From NCBI RefSeq assembly GCF_002847305.1, contig NZ_CP025408.1:3493001-3557000 (forward strand): DNA of 64,000 bases, in the 5' to 3' direction. Of this stretch, positions 32,843-42,560 are shown one piece after another. How positions within the stretch are numbered: the stretch's first letter is position 1; each line of letters starts with the position of its first letter. The translations under genes were made by a program, and so were the position numbers. Under the pieces are notes generated by a model that saw nothing but the letters and a program-made list of their open reading frames with translations, did no database searches and was not told the DNA's origin. Source of the DNA: Paracoccus tegillarcae. Lineage in GTDB: Bacteria > Pseudomonadota > Alphaproteobacteria > Rhodobacterales > Rhodobacteraceae.

Positions 32843-33886
32843 ATGGCCCGACGCGATATCTCTTTTGCCTCATTCAACCTGCTGAACCTGCAATTGCCTG
32901 GCCGTGCGGTCTACACGGACAGCGATGGCTGGGATGAAGAGGTCTATCAGCGCAAGATCAATTTTACTGCCAGTATGCTTGCGCGGCTGGATGCCGATGT
33001 CACCGGCTTTCAGGAACTCTGGGCACCCGAGGCGCTGCAGCAAGCGCTGGATCAGGCGGGCATGACCGACAGCCATATCCTGCTGGCGCCGCCCGATCAT
33101 ACCGGAAATCGCATCGTCTGCGCGGGCGCGGTTCGGCGCAACATGTTGGTGGGTGACCCCGAATGGATCACCGATTTCCCGCCGGAGTTGGTTCTGCGCT
33201 CGACCGGTGATGATCCGCAGCAACCGGCGATTTCCGTCGGCCTGCGCGGATTTTCGCGGCCGGTTTTGCACATGCGCATCCGGCCCGATCCCTCTACCCC
33301 GGTGATCGAGATATTTGTCTGCCACTTCAAATCGCGCAGGCCGACCGAGGTGTGGCGTGAACGAGACTGGTACGAGCGCGACGTACACAGCCCTCACGCC
33401 AATGCCATCGGATATGCGCTTTCGACGATTCGCCGCACCGCCGAGGCCGCTGCCTTGCGCGTGCTTGCCACCCGTATCGCCAAAGGCACCGACGCGCCGG
33501 TCGTGATCATTGGCGACATGAATGACGGCAAGGATTCGAACACGCTGAACGTACTGACCGAGCAGCCGCGATATCTGACCACACTGTCACGCGGCGGCGG
33601 CGACAATGCGCTTTATGCAGCCCAGGTGCTGCAGGAATATCGCTCGGTTCGCGACGTGTATTACACGCATATTTATCAGGACATGCATGACAGCCTGGAT
33701 CATATTCTGGTCAGCGAGCAATTCTATGACAACTCGCGCGACCGGCTATGGCGATTTGACGATATGCTGGTCATCAACGATCATCTGAACTGGGCCGATC
33801 ACAAGACCAGCGGCAGCAATGACCATGGCATCGTGCTGGCCCGGTTCCGTTGGCAGCCGCCCACTCCGGCGATGCCAATCGTCTGA
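32843..33886 (+). CDS. Endonuclease/exonuclease/phosphatase (EEP) family protein
   Basis: A 347-residue protein of the EEP superfamily. The motifs are FASFNLLNL at the start, DVTGFQELWAPEA with the catalytic Glu, VVIIGDMNDGKDSNTL, HDSLDHILVSEQF and the terminal GSNDHGIVLARF. No signal peptide is present, so it acts in the cytoplasm. The family includes nucleases and phosphodiesterases; the substrate cannot be assigned. Only about 60 bases separate it from hisC. Confidence 0.88.
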   Translation: MARRDISFASFNLLNLQLPGRAVYTDSDGWDEEVYQRKINFTASMLARLDADVTGFQELWAPEALQQALDQAGMTDSHILLAPPDHTGNRIVCAGAVRRNMLVGDPEWITDFPPELVLRSTGDDPQQPAISVGLRGFSRPVLHMRIRPDPSTPVIEIFVCHFKSRRPTEVWRERDWYERDVHSPHANAIGYALSTIRRTAEAAALRVLATRIAKGTDAPVVIIGDMNDGKDSNTLNVLTEQPRYLTTLSRGGGDNALYAAQVLQEYRSVRDVYYTHIYQDMHDSLDHILVSEQFYDNSRDRLWRFDDMLVINDHLNWADHKTSGSNDHGIVLARFRWQPPTPAMPIV

Positions 33887-33946
33887 GCACCTTCCCTTGC
33901 CCGGGCGCCCCCGCTATGACGGCTACGGAAAAACGAGGGCACGGGT

Positions 33947-35041
33947 ATGGCAGGGATCAAGGCGCAGCCGGGTATCATGGATATCGCGCTTTACGTCAGC
34001 GGCGAAAGCAAGCTTGCCGGGCGCGAGGATGTGCTGAAGCTGTCGGCAAACGAAAACCCCTACGGATGCAGCCCTGCGGCAACCGCCGCGTTTCAGTCGG
34101 CGGCCGGCGATCTGCACCGCTATCCGGCAACCGATCACGGCCCGCTGCGCCGCGCCATCGGCGAGGTCCACGGGCTGGATCCCGACCGGATCATCTGCGG
34201 CGTCGGCTCGGACGAGGTGCTGCAATTCGTGGCTCAGGCCTATGCTGGTCCGGGCGATGAGGTCATCACCACCCAGCACGGCTTTTCGATGTACCCGATC
34301 CTCGCGCATGCCGTCGGCGCGCTGCCGATCACCGTGGCCGAGCATGATCGCCGCATCGATGTCGACGCAATCATCAACGAGGTAACGGGCCGCACGCGGA
34401 TCGTCTTTATCGCAAATCCGGCCAACCCGACCGGCACCATGTTGACCGATGAAGAACTGACACGGTTGGCCGAGGGCTTGCCGGCGAGTTGCCTTTTGGT
34501 CCATGACGGCGCCTACACCGAATTTGCCGACGGGTTTGATGGCGGTGCGTCTTTGGTCGATCGGTTCCCGAATGTCGTGATGACGCGCACCTTCTCGAAG
34601 ATACACGGTCTGGGCGGGCTGCGAATCGGCTGGGGCTATGCACGGCGCGAGGTGATCGACGTGCTGAACCGCCTGCGGCAACCATTTAACCTGTCGAATG
34701 CGCAAATGGCCGCCGCAGAGGCCGCGATCCGCGACACAGAGTTCACGGCCCAATGCGCGACGGAAAACGCGCGGCTTCGACGCTGGATGTCCGAGCAATT
34801 GTTGCAGATGGGCATCGACTGTGACGAAAGCCACGCCAATTTCCTGCTTGCGCGGTTCGACAGCCCCGAACAGGCGATGGCCTGCGACGCCGCCCTGCGC
34901 GACGCAGGCATCATCGTGCGTCTGGTGGCCAGTTATGGCCTGCCCCACGCCCTGCGCATCACCATCGGTGACGAGGACGGCTGCCGCAGGGTGATGGCCG
35001 TCATCAGTGATTTCATGGCCGATCAAAGGGGCGCTGCATGA
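33947..35041 (+). CDS. hisC: Histidinol-phosphate aminotransferase
   Basis: PLP-dependent fold-I aminotransferase of 364 residues. KLSANENPYGCSP at the N-terminus, ANPANPTGTMLTDEEL, HDGAYTEFAD and the PLP lysine region RTFSKIHGLGGLRIGWGYA are all visible. Its stop overlaps the start of the following dehydrogenase (ATGA), an arrangement common in Rhodobacterales. This suggests it may also act in Tyr/Phe synthesis (aromatic aminotransferase). Confidence 0.94.
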   Translation: MAGIKAQPGIMDIALYVSGESKLAGREDVLKLSANENPYGCSPAATAAFQSAAGDLHRYPATDHGPLRRAIGEVHGLDPDRIICGVGSDEVLQFVAQAYAGPGDEVITTQHGFSMYPILAHAVGALPITVAEHDRRIDVDAIINEVTGRTRIVFIANPANPTGTMLTDEELTRLAEGLPASCLLVHDGAYTEFADGFDGGASLVDRFPNVVMTRTFSKIHGLGGLRIGWGYARREVIDVLNRLRQPFNLSNAQMAAAEAAIRDTEFTAQCATENARLRRWMSEQLLQMGIDCDESHANFLLARFDSPEQAMACDAALRDAGIIVRLVASYGLPHALRITIGDEDGCRRVMAVISDFMADQRGAA

Positions 35042-35976
35042 GTGTGATCTATGACCGCGTAGTGCTGATCGGGCTGGGGCTGATTGCCGGCTCGATGGCC
35101 CATGCAATGCGGGCCTTTGGCCTTGCGGGTCACGTCGCGGGCTATGCCCGCAGCGCCGAGACCCGCGATACCGCCCGCCGGATCGGCATGTGCGACAGCA
35201 TCCATGACAGTGCAGCAGAGGCCGTGGCCGGCGCCGATCTGATCGTGCTGGCTGTGCCGGTCAGTGCGATGGGCGAAGTGGCAGCGCAGATCGCGCCGCA
35301 TCTGAAACCCGGCGCGACAGTGACCGATGTCGGTTCGGTCAAGCAATCCGTCGTCCAGTCGGTCGGGCCGCATCTGCCGCCAAATGTCCATTTCATCCCC
35401 GGCCATCCCTTGGCGGGCACCGAGCATTCAGGCCCGCTATCGGGCTTTGCCAGCCTGTTTCAGAACCGTTGGTGGCTGCTGACCCCGCCCGAGGGAACAG
35501 ACCAGCAGGCATTAGCGCGGCTGCGCGATCTGATCCGGGGGATGGGTGCGAATATCGAGGATATGGAACCGGGTCATCACGATCTGGTGCTGGCGGTGAC
35601 CAGCCATGTTCCGCATCTGATCGCCTATACAATGGTCGGAGTGGCCGATCACCTGCGCCGCGTCACCGAAAGCGAGGTCATCCAGTATTCAGCTGCAGGT
35701 TTTCGCGACTTTACACGGATCGCAGCGAGCGATCCGATCATGTGGCGCGATGTGTTTATGGAAAACAGCGAGGCGACACTTGATATTCTGGGGCGCTTTA
35801 CCGAAGAACTGTTCGTCTTGCAGCGCGCCATCCGTATGGGCGACGGTCCGCAACTGCACGAATACTTCACGCGCACGCGCGCGATCAGGCGCAGTATCAT
35901 TGAGGCGGGACAGGATACCGATGCGCCCGATTTCGGCCGCAGTGCCGTTCAGCCGGTTGCGACCCCGGACGGATAA
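35038..35976 (+). CDS. tyrC: Prephenate/arogenate dehydrogenase
   Basis: NAD(P)-dependent dehydrogenase of tyrosine synthesis, 312 residues. The Rossmann motif GLGLIAGSMAHAMR lies at the N-terminus. VPVSAMGEVAAQIAPHLKPGATVTDVGSVKQ and HFIPGHPLAGTEHSGP are family blocks. The dimerisation domain includes HHDLVLAVTSHVPHLIAYTMVG and FRDFTRIAASDPIMWRDVF. Translation is coupled to hisC by a 4-base overlap. Confidence 0.94.
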   Translation: MSVIYDRVVLIGLGLIAGSMAHAMRAFGLAGHVAGYARSAETRDTARRIGMCDSIHDSAAEAVAGADLIVLAVPVSAMGEVAAQIAPHLKPGATVTDVGSVKQSVVQSVGPHLPPNVHFIPGHPLAGTEHSGPLSGFASLFQNRWWLLTPPEGTDQQALARLRDLIRGMGANIEDMEPGHHDLVLAVTSHVPHLIAYTMVGVADHLRRVTESEVIQYSAAGFRDFTRIAASDPIMWRDVFMENSEATLDILGRFTEELFVLQRAIRMGDGPQLHEYFTRTRAIRRSIIEAGQDTDAPDFGRSAVQPVATPDG

Positions 35977-35985
35977 GCGCCGGCG

Positions 35986-37077
35986 CTAGCCACCCAGAAA
36001 TTGCGGCGCGGGACCGATGGGTATCGCGCCCAGAAAGGCCTGCCCGTCGCGCAGAAAGATCGGGATGCGCAGTTCGTCCGTGGCGGGCTCGGGGAAAGTG
36101 AACTCCGTCGCAGCGTGGAGCTGCGATCCGTCCTGCTGCGAGGCGCTGTCGGTTGCGGGTTCCGCCGACATCGGCGTGCTGGACAGCCCCTGCAGCATGG
36201 CACCGCCCAACATGACCGCCGATTCGGGGATCAAGCCCGCATCCGACGCCGCCCGCAGCCATTCGCGCGAATCCGCAGTGTAGAGGGCCAGCCGCCCCTC
36301 GGCCCGCCCCTCAGCATCAGCAGAAACCACGCCGACCAATCGCGCACGCAGATCGCCCAGACCCAGTTCCAACCCATCGGTGCGCAAACCAACCGGCTGT
36401 ACCTGGTGCGACCGACCCTGCAACATCCCGCGCCCCGGCGCGGCGCTCAGCCAAAGGCGCAGATTGCCCTGCGCCGAAATCGCCCCCGGAACGGCCAGTT
36501 GCGGCGCACCGAATGCAGCCAGAGCAGCAGGCTCAAGCGATTGTAATTGCAGCGACACATCATAAGCAGCATTGGCCGCGCGCGGCGCATCGTAGCCAAG
36601 CCCGGTCAGTTCAGCATCAACCGCCAGCCCATTGAGAATCGCCTGTCCGTCAATTTCGGCAGAATCGACGCTGATTTCTGCCCGCGTCACAGCCAAATTA
36701 TTAACCGGCGACAGGCGCAACATTCCCTGAGCATCGTCCAACAGCATGGCGACGGGGGTTGCCCCGACGACCAGCGATAGCTGCTCTGGCAGGGTCGCGT
36801 GAAAAGCCTGCGGGCTTGTTGGCCGCGACCACAGCTCTAACCAGGGCAGTGAAACCGACAGATCAGTGCCGTCCTCTAGCCGACCCGTATAATCAACCTG
36901 CTCAGCCCTCAGGCCGACCCTGCTTATCTCACGCAGAGGGTTTACCGCAGCGGCGCCAAGATCGTCGCGCTGGTCAAGCGCGGCGGTTGCCCGACCGGCC
37001 AACCAGCTTTCACCGCCCAGCCATATACCGCCCAAAACTGCGGCAACAACCAACACAATCACCAAGAGCCAACGCAT
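35986..37077 (-). CDS. DUF2125 exported/anchored protein
   Basis: A 363-residue protein starting at ATG 37077 behind GGGGG. The N-terminal hydrophobic segment RWLLVIVLVVAAVLGGIWLGG acts as signal anchor. The rest is a beta-rich region with repeated LEL/LSV strands, matching DUF2125, an alphaproteobacterial family resembling AsmA-like periplasmic domains. The C-terminus (PIFLRDGQAFLGAIPIGPAPQFLGG) is a typical family ending. Envelope role inferred; no partner identified. It converges with tyrC. Confidence 0.85.
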   Translation of the reverse strand: MRWLLVIVLVVAAVLGGIWLGGESWLAGRATAALDQRDDLGAAAVNPLREISRVGLRAEQVDYTGRLEDGTDLSVSLPWLELWSRPTSPQAFHATLPEQLSLVVGATPVAMLLDDAQGMLRLSPVNNLAVTRAEISVDSAEIDGQAILNGLAVDAELTGLGYDAPRAANAAYDVSLQLQSLEPAALAAFGAPQLAVPGAISAQGNLRLWLSAAPGRGMLQGRSHQVQPVGLRTDGLELGLGDLRARLVGVVSADAEGRAEGRLALYTADSREWLRAASDAGLIPESAVMLGGAMLQGLSSTPMSAEPATDSASQQDGSQLHAATEFTFPEPATDELRIPIFLRDGQAFLGAIPIGPAPQFLGG

Positions 37078-37183
37078 CAAACCCCCTGTCTTTGCATCTG
37101 AATACGCGAACGGCCCGCTTGGGCCTTGAGAACCGCCGGCATCGTGTCCTAACTTGAAGCAGGAAGAAAGGGCATCGCGAAAA

Positions 37184-37753
37184 ATGTCATCACTTTGCTG
37201 GGTCTTTGGGTACGGTTCACTGATGTGGGATCCGGGTTTCCGCGTCATCGAGTCGACGACCGCACGGCTGGACGGCTATGCGCGCAGCTTTTGCCTGCGA
37301 TCGACCCGCTATCGCGGCACCGCCGAGACACCGGGTCTGGTGCTGGGGCTGGATGCGGACCCCGACGCCCATTGCACCGGGATCGCCCTGCGTTTTGCCC
37401 CCGAAGAGCGCGATTCCATCCTTTCCTATCTGCGCGAGCGCGAGTTGGTGACGCATGCCTATCGCGAGGCAATCCTGCCGATTGCCCTCGAAGATGGGCG
37501 CAGGGTCGAGGCGTTGACCTATGTGATGCGGCGCGATCACGTGCAATATGCTGGCGGGCTGGCACCATGCGAACAGGCGCGGATCATCTCGGGTGCGCAC
37601 GGGATGCGCGGACCGAATGCCGACTATCTGTTCAACACCACGCGGCATCTGGCCGAATTCGGCATGTCTGATGCGGCCCTGGACGCGCTATCGGAGGATG
37701 TTCGCAGACTGCTGCGCGACCCGGCCGATGACAACGGCAAGCAACGGAATTAA
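37184..37753 (+). CDS. Gamma-glutamylcyclotransferase (ChaC-like)
   Basis: A 189-residue protein with the ChaC/GGCT signature VFGYGSLMWDPGF at the N-terminus. Catalytic-region residues follow in GLAPCEQARIISGAHGMRGPNADYLFNT. ChaC enzymes split glutathione to 5-oxoproline and Cys-Gly. ATG 37184 gives the family start; an upstream TTG frame extension is unlikely. It is divergent from the DUF2125 gene. Confidence 0.9.
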   Translation: MSSLCWVFGYGSLMWDPGFRVIESTTARLDGYARSFCLRSTRYRGTAETPGLVLGLDADPDAHCTGIALRFAPEERDSILSYLRERELVTHAYREAILPIALEDGRRVEALTYVMRRDHVQYAGGLAPCEQARIISGAHGMRGPNADYLFNTTRHLAEFGMSDAALDALSEDVRRLLRDPADDNGKQRN

Positions 37754-37841
37754 CACTGCTCTTTCTGACTGCTTGGCAAGTGACGGACCCGCGCCTACAC
37801 TCAGCCGTGATCGCCAAGGGCCAGAACACGGAGCCACGCAG

Positions 37842-39236
37842 TTGACCGATCCCACGACCGACCCAACAGGCCGATCCCCGATGACCGAAGGTCGGGGGCT
37901 GGGCACCGCGCGCCGCCGGCTGACCGCCAACAGGGCCGATGGGCTGGCAACCGTCGTCAAACCGCAATTCTCGCAGCCCGTGCGCCAAAGCTTTCTCATG
38001 CTGGCGGTGCTGGCATTGGTCATAACAGGCGCCTGGTTCGCCTATGGCCGCATACTGCCGATTTTCGCAGCCAATCTCTGGCTGAATGGCCTGATTCTGG
38101 GTGTCTTCGTGCTGGGTGTGCTGGCCTGTTTTTGGCAGGTGGCACAGCTGGTCCAATCGGTCAGCTGGATCGAACGATTTGCAGCGCGCCGCCGTCAGGC
38201 CCTGGGCCTGACCCCCGGCGAGGTCACGCCTGCGGTGGACCCTCAGCAAGCGGCCCCGAGATTGCTGGCGCCGCTTGCGTCACTGCTGGGCGCGCGCGAT
38301 TCAACCGGCGGAGTGATCTCGACCGGGGCCAGCCGCTCGATCCTCGATTCCGTCGCAACCCGCATCGACGAAGCGCGTGACATCACAAGATACCTCGCCA
38401 ATCTGTTGATCTTCCTTGGCCTTTTGGGAACGTTCTACGGCCTGGCAACAACGGTTCCCGCCGTTGTCGACACCATCCGCGCCCTTGCCCCGCAAGAGGG
38501 GGAAACCGGCGTCGAGGTCTTTGAAAAACTGATGGGCGGGTTGGAAACGCAGTTGGGCGGCATGGGCATCGCCTTTTCGTCCTCGCTGCTGGGATTGGCG
38601 GGCTCGCTGATCGTCGGTTTGCTGGAACTGTTCGTCACGCACGGTCAGAACCGGTTTTACCGTGAGTTGGAAGAATGGATGTCCGGGTTTACCCGCATCT
38701 CGCTGGCCGGCTCTGAGGGTGAGGCCGTCGATCAGGTCGCCATCGCCGGTTTTCTGGACCAGATGGCCGGCCAGATGGACCGTTTGCAACAATACCATGC
38801 CGAGCGTGATCTGGACCGCGATCAGGCCGCAGCACAAGCGGACGAGCGCGTGGTTGTCATGGCAGAGGCCGTCGAAACGCTGTTGCGGCAGGTCGAAAGC
38901 GAACGCGATAGCAGCGTCGCCCGCGCGGCGTCGATGGCCAGCGGACTGAACCGTATCGCGGATGGTCAGGACCGGCTGATCGCGCAGGGCGAAGCGGTCG
39001 CCAGGCTGCCGGCGCAGAACACGGCCAGCGAGCGTGGGCTTGACCTGTCGCGCCTGGAATCCGCATTGCACCGCATTGCCGACGATCTGAATGTCGGACG
39101 CGAGGAAATGCTGGTAGAATTGCGGTCTGACCTTCTGGTGCTGACCCGCGCGGTTCGCGCCGCGCGCTTTGGCGACCCGTTCCGCGATGATCAGCTGCCC
39201 TCGTTCCGGGGCCATAATCCACAGGACCAAGGCTAG
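37842..39236 (+). CDS. MotA/TolQ/ExbB-family proton channel protein
   Basis: A 464-residue membrane protein from a TTG start with GGAG at eight bases (or ATG 37881, 451 residues). Two TM helices lie near 60-80 and 88-108, followed by a large loop, then two more (LLIFLGLLGTFYGLATTV and LLGLAGSLIVGLLELFV) typical of the ExbB/MotA stator core. The long C-terminal region is coiled coil with Gln/Glu/Arg. It is followed 3 bases later by an OmpA-domain protein with one TM helix, so the pair forms a stator-like complex that probably spans to the peptidoglycan. The ZorA/ZorB pair of Zorya defence has the same architecture, but no zorC/D/E genes are nearby. Confidence 0.85.
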   Translation: MTDPTTDPTGRSPMTEGRGLGTARRRLTANRADGLATVVKPQFSQPVRQSFLMLAVLALVITGAWFAYGRILPIFAANLWLNGLILGVFVLGVLACFWQVAQLVQSVSWIERFAARRRQALGLTPGEVTPAVDPQQAAPRLLAPLASLLGARDSTGGVISTGASRSILDSVATRIDEARDITRYLANLLIFLGLLGTFYGLATTVPAVVDTIRALAPQEGETGVEVFEKLMGGLETQLGGMGIAFSSSLLGLAGSLIVGLLELFVTHGQNRFYRELEEWMSGFTRISLAGSEGEAVDQVAIAGFLDQMAGQMDRLQQYHAERDLDRDQAAAQADERVVVMAEAVETLLRQVESERDSSVARAASMASGLNRIADGQDRLIAQGEAVARLPAQNTASERGLDLSRLESALHRIADDLNVGREEMLVELRSDLLVLTRAVRAARFGDPFRDDQLPSFRGHNPQDQG

Positions 39237-39239
39237 ATC

Positions 39240-40979
39240 ATGGCCCTGCACCGCGCGTCGTCCAATCGCTTTTCCTCGACCATCTGGCCGGGTTTCGTCG
39301 ATGCGATGACGGCGCTTTTGATGGTGCTGATGTTCGTGCTGACGATCTTTATGATCGTACAATCGGTGCTGCGCGAGCAGATCACGGACAAGGATACGCA
39401 AATCGCCGATCAGGTGCAGCGGCTGTCGTCACAGGACCAGCGGCTGGAAGAATTGGGTGGTCAGGTCGCGCAGTTGACCGGCGCGCTGACCGCATCCCAG
39501 GATGAGACTGCTGGCCTGCAAAGCGACCTCGCCGCGCAACAGGCAGAGGCCGAGGCGTTGACGGGCGAATTGGACGACGCCCGAAATCAGGCGCGCGAGC
39601 GTGCCGCACGGATCACGCAACTGACCAACGATCTGACCGCCCGCCAGCGCGATCTGACAATCGGGCAGCAACAGCTTGCGCAAACCGCAGAGGAACTGGA
39701 TCGGGCAAGCAGCCGCATCACCGATTTCGAGGCCGAGGTTGCCGCCCTGCTGGCCGCGCGCGAACGTGCTGACACCCAAAGCAGCGCCCGCCAGGCAGAG
39801 CTGCAGGACCAGTTGGCATCCGAACAGCGCAAGGTATCGGCCGCACAGCTGGCCGTCGCGGCGGCCCGATCCGAGATTGACGCACAGGCAGAACAGGCCC
39901 GTCTTGCGGCCGCCCGCCGCGAGGCGCTGCAGGCATTGGTCGCAGACCTGCGCAGTCGCAGCTCGGGCGCGGATGCCGATCAGGCGCGCTTGCAGGCGGA
40001 CCTGACCGAGGCAGAGGCCGCCCGTATCGCCGAATCCGAGGCGGCGCAGGCATTGCGGGGCCGTCTTGAGACCGCAGATAGCGAATTGACCGCCATGACA
40101 TTGGCGCTGGAGGAAAGCCGCAAAGAGGCCGAAGAGACGCTGACCCTGCTTGCTGCAGCGCAGGCCGCACGCGATGAACTGGACGTCGTGGCCGCTGAAA
40201 ACGCGACCGAGGCCGAACGCCAGGCCGCGCTGCTGGCAACCGCGCAGGCGGCGCTGGCCGAGCAAGAGGAACTGTCAACGGATGGTCAGCGCAGGGTGGC
40301 GCTGCTGAATGAACAGGTGGCCTCGCTGACAGGGCAACTGGGTCGGCTGCAGGCCGCGCTGGAGGCGGCGGGCGACGATCAGCAACAGGCAGAATTGCGG
40401 GTCGAGGATCTGGGTCAGCAACTGAATGCGGCCCTGCTGCGTACCGCTGAGGAACGGCAGGCCCGGCTGGTTCTGGAAGAAGAAGCGCGCAAGCTGGCCG
40501 AGGACGAAGCCGCAGATCTGGCGCGCTATCGCTCTGAGTTCTTCGGGCGTCTGTCGCAGATCCTGCAGGGCCGCGAAGGGATCGAGGTCGCCGGCGACCG
40601 CTTTGTCTTTTCTTCCGAGGTGCTGTTTCAGCAAGGCGAGGCGGATTTGTCGGATGCAGGGCGCACGCAGGTTCGCAATGTGGCCGGTATCCTCGACACG
40701 GTTGCCACCGAGATACCGCCTGAAATCGACTGGATCATCAGGGTGGACGGCCATACCGACGATGTGCCGTTGTCTGGCACCGGACGCTATCGCGACAATT
40801 GGGAACTCAGTCAGGCGCGGGCGCTGGCCGTGGTGCGCTACATGGTCGAGGATCTGGGCTTTCCCGAAGGCCGGGTGGCCCCTGCTGGCTTTGCAGATAC
40901 GCGTCCCGTGGCCCAGGGCGACAGCGAAGAGGCACGGGCGCAGAATCGCCGGATCGAGCTGAAACTGACCGAACGGTGA
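39240..40979 (+). CDS. OmpA/MotB-like peptidoglycan-binding protein with long coiled coil
   Basis: A 579-residue protein. A single TM helix (about 26-45, ALLMVLMFVLTIFMIVQSVL) follows a short cytoplasmic start with the MotB-like FVDAMTALLMVLMF. Asp21 in FVDAM could be the proton-carrying residue. Residues about 50-430 are an almost unbroken Gln/Ala/Glu/Arg coiled coil. The C-terminal OmpA domain (about 440-579) has the peptidoglycan-binding DGHTDDVPL and NWELSQARALAVVRYM. It pairs with the ExbB-like gene upstream. Unlike MotB (about 300 aa) the coiled coil is very long. Confidence 0.88.
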   Translation: MALHRASSNRFSSTIWPGFVDAMTALLMVLMFVLTIFMIVQSVLREQITDKDTQIADQVQRLSSQDQRLEELGGQVAQLTGALTASQDETAGLQSDLAAQQAEAEALTGELDDARNQARERAARITQLTNDLTARQRDLTIGQQQLAQTAEELDRASSRITDFEAEVAALLAARERADTQSSARQAELQDQLASEQRKVSAAQLAVAAARSEIDAQAEQARLAAARREALQALVADLRSRSSGADADQARLQADLTEAEAARIAESEAAQALRGRLETADSELTAMTLALEESRKEAEETLTLLAAAQAARDELDVVAAENATEAERQAALLATAQAALAEQEELSTDGQRRVALLNEQVASLTGQLGRLQAALEAAGDDQQQAELRVEDLGQQLNAALLRTAEERQARLVLEEEARKLAEDEAADLARYRSEFFGRLSQILQGREGIEVAGDRFVFSSEVLFQQGEADLSDAGRTQVRNVAGILDTVATEIPPEIDWIIRVDGHTDDVPLSGTGRYRDNWELSQARALAVVRYMVEDLGFPEGRVAPAGFADTRPVAQGDSEEARAQNRRIELKLTER

Positions 40980-41025
40980 TCCGCGCCCGCTTGCGGGCCG
41001 GGGCGCGTGCTTTTATCTTGAGGTC

Positions 41026-41457
41026 ATGGACAGCCCTGCCCCTCTGAACATGATGAAGCTGTGCGTCGGCGCGGACTCGCCCGATCATCTGGCCGCGTGG
41101 CAAAAACAACGCTTTGGCACCGCGCCCGCCTGCCATGTCACCCGTATGTGGCCCAAGCGCGATTCAGAGATACGGGACGGTGGCGGCTCGATCTATTGGG
41201 TATTCAAGGGCATGATGCTGGCCCGGCAAAAGCTGATCGGATTCGAGGAACGCATCGGTCAAGACGGCATCCGCCGCTGCGCACTTATGCTGGATCGCGA
41301 TCTTGTCCGCGTGGCGCCCGTGCCTCGCCGTGCCTTTCAGGGCTGGCGCTATCTCGAAGGTGGCAATGCGCCCACGGACCTGCCCCGTGGCGCACAGAGC
41401 GAGCCATCCTTGCCGCCCGAGGTCGCCGCAAGGCTTGCCGATATGGGGTTGCTCTAG
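41026..41457 (+). CDS. DUF1489 family protein
   Basis: A 143-residue conserved alphaproteobacterial protein. The blocks MMKLCVGADSPDHLAAWQ, HVTRMWPKRDSEI, GSIYWVFKGMMLARQKLIGFEE and RRAFQGWRYLEGGNAP match DUF1489 as I know it. No catalytic residues can be named. The family is nearly universal in Rhodobacterales and of unknown function. Its stop overlaps that of the convergent AbrB-family gene. Confidence 0.88.
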   Translation: MDSPAPLNMMKLCVGADSPDHLAAWQKQRFGTAPACHVTRMWPKRDSEIRDGGGSIYWVFKGMMLARQKLIGFEERIGQDGIRRCALMLDRDLVRVAPVPRRAFQGWRYLEGGNAPTDLPRGAQSEPSLPPEVAARLADMGLL

Positions 41458-42560
41458 CCCTGTCCTGATTTGGGCCTGGTCCCATCCAGGACACGCCCGG
41501 ACAGCGCGCGGGCGAAAGCTATTGACAGGACGATCCGCAGGACGTGATGCGCGGTGACAAAGACCACACCGATGTCCAGCGACAGCGCGATCAGCGACAT
41601 CTCGGCAATCCCGCCCGGCGCAAAGGCCAGAAACACCGCCTGCGCCGATTGCTGCTGCACGGTCGTCAAGGCTGCGGCCATGACCAGCGCAAGCAGCAGC
41701 GCCAACCCCGTATTCACCACCGACAGCTTCAGCGCGGCCAGCATGTGGTGGCGCTGCAACCCGGCAAAGCGCACGCCAAGCGAGGTGCCAACGACGATCT
41801 GAGTGACCGCAATCAGCCAGGCTGGCGGTGCCCCCTCAACCAGACCCAGCAGATGCAGCAGGCCAGAGGCAAGGATCGGCCCGGTCATGATCGCCGCCGG
41901 AAAATGCAATTTCGCGCCCACCAACACGCCAGCCACGCCAGCCGCTGCCAGGATCAGTAACTGGCCCCATTCATGCGCCTCCGCTCCGCCCATGACCGCG
42001 CCACTCGCCGAGCCAACGGCGTGGCCGGTCAGAAGGGTGAAAGCCAGCGGCACGCAAACGATGACAAGGATCAGTCGCAAGAATTGCAACATCGTCAGCA
42101 TGGCGATATCGGCGCCGCGCTCTGCGCCTAGTTCAACCGACTCGATCAACCCGCCCGGCACCGTTCCGAAGAACGCCGTGACGCGATCCACGCGCCCATC
42201 CCGCATTGTCAGCCAAAAACACAAAGCATGGACCAATGGGATAAACACACACAGCGCCAGCAGCGACGGCCACCACGCGCTGGCTTGCTGCAATATCTGA
42301 GGCGTAAAACTGGCACCAATCGCAACACCGATCACAGGAATGAACCAGGCGCGCAGCCCCGGCCACAGCTGGACCGGATGACCCAGCGGCCGCCATCCGG
42401 TCAGCGCCGCGGCAGCCGATACCAGCAATGACCCCAGCAGCCAGCCAAGCGGCAAGCCGGCCAGATCGGCCAATGCACCACCGATCGTTGCGAACAACGA
42501 CGTCAACAGAATGGTCGGATTGTGAAAGCCCTGAGGCAGGACCCGTCGCGGAAATCTCAT
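41454..42560 (-). CDS. AbrB-family membrane protein (AmoA-regulator-like)
   Basis: A 368-residue integral membrane protein with about 10 TM segments. It has the duplicated AbrB layout GGALADLAGLPLGWLLGSLLVSA and, in the second half, GVLVGAKLHFPAAIMTGPILASGLLHLLG. Each half ends in a FFGTVPGGLIESVELG / AFAPGGIAEMSLIALSL motif. It is annotated in related genomes as putative ammonia-monooxygenase regulator or permease; the substrate is unknown. ATG 42560 is chosen; a GTG at 42578 is possible. It is the last core gene before the accessory island. Confidence 0.85.
   Translation of the reverse strand: MRFPRRVLPQGFHNPTILLTSLFATIGGALADLAGLPLGWLLGSLLVSAAAALTGWRPLGHPVQLWPGLRAWFIPVIGVAIGASFTPQILQQASAWWPSLLALCVFIPLVHALCFWLTMRDGRVDRVTAFFGTVPGGLIESVELGAERGADIAMLTMLQFLRLILVIVCVPLAFTLLTGHAVGSASGAVMGGAEAHEWGQLLILAAAGVAGVLVGAKLHFPAAIMTGPILASGLLHLLGLVEGAPPAWLIAVTQIVVGTSLGVRFAGLQRHHMLAALKLSVVNTGLALLLALVMAAALTTVQQQSAQAVFLAFAPGGIAEMSLIALSLDIGVVFVTAHHVLRIVLSIAFARALSGRVLDGTRPKSGQG

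Noticed and set aside
37842..40979. Calling the stator pair a Zorya defence system
   Set aside because: No zorC, zorD or zorE gene is present; flanking genes are core metabolism.
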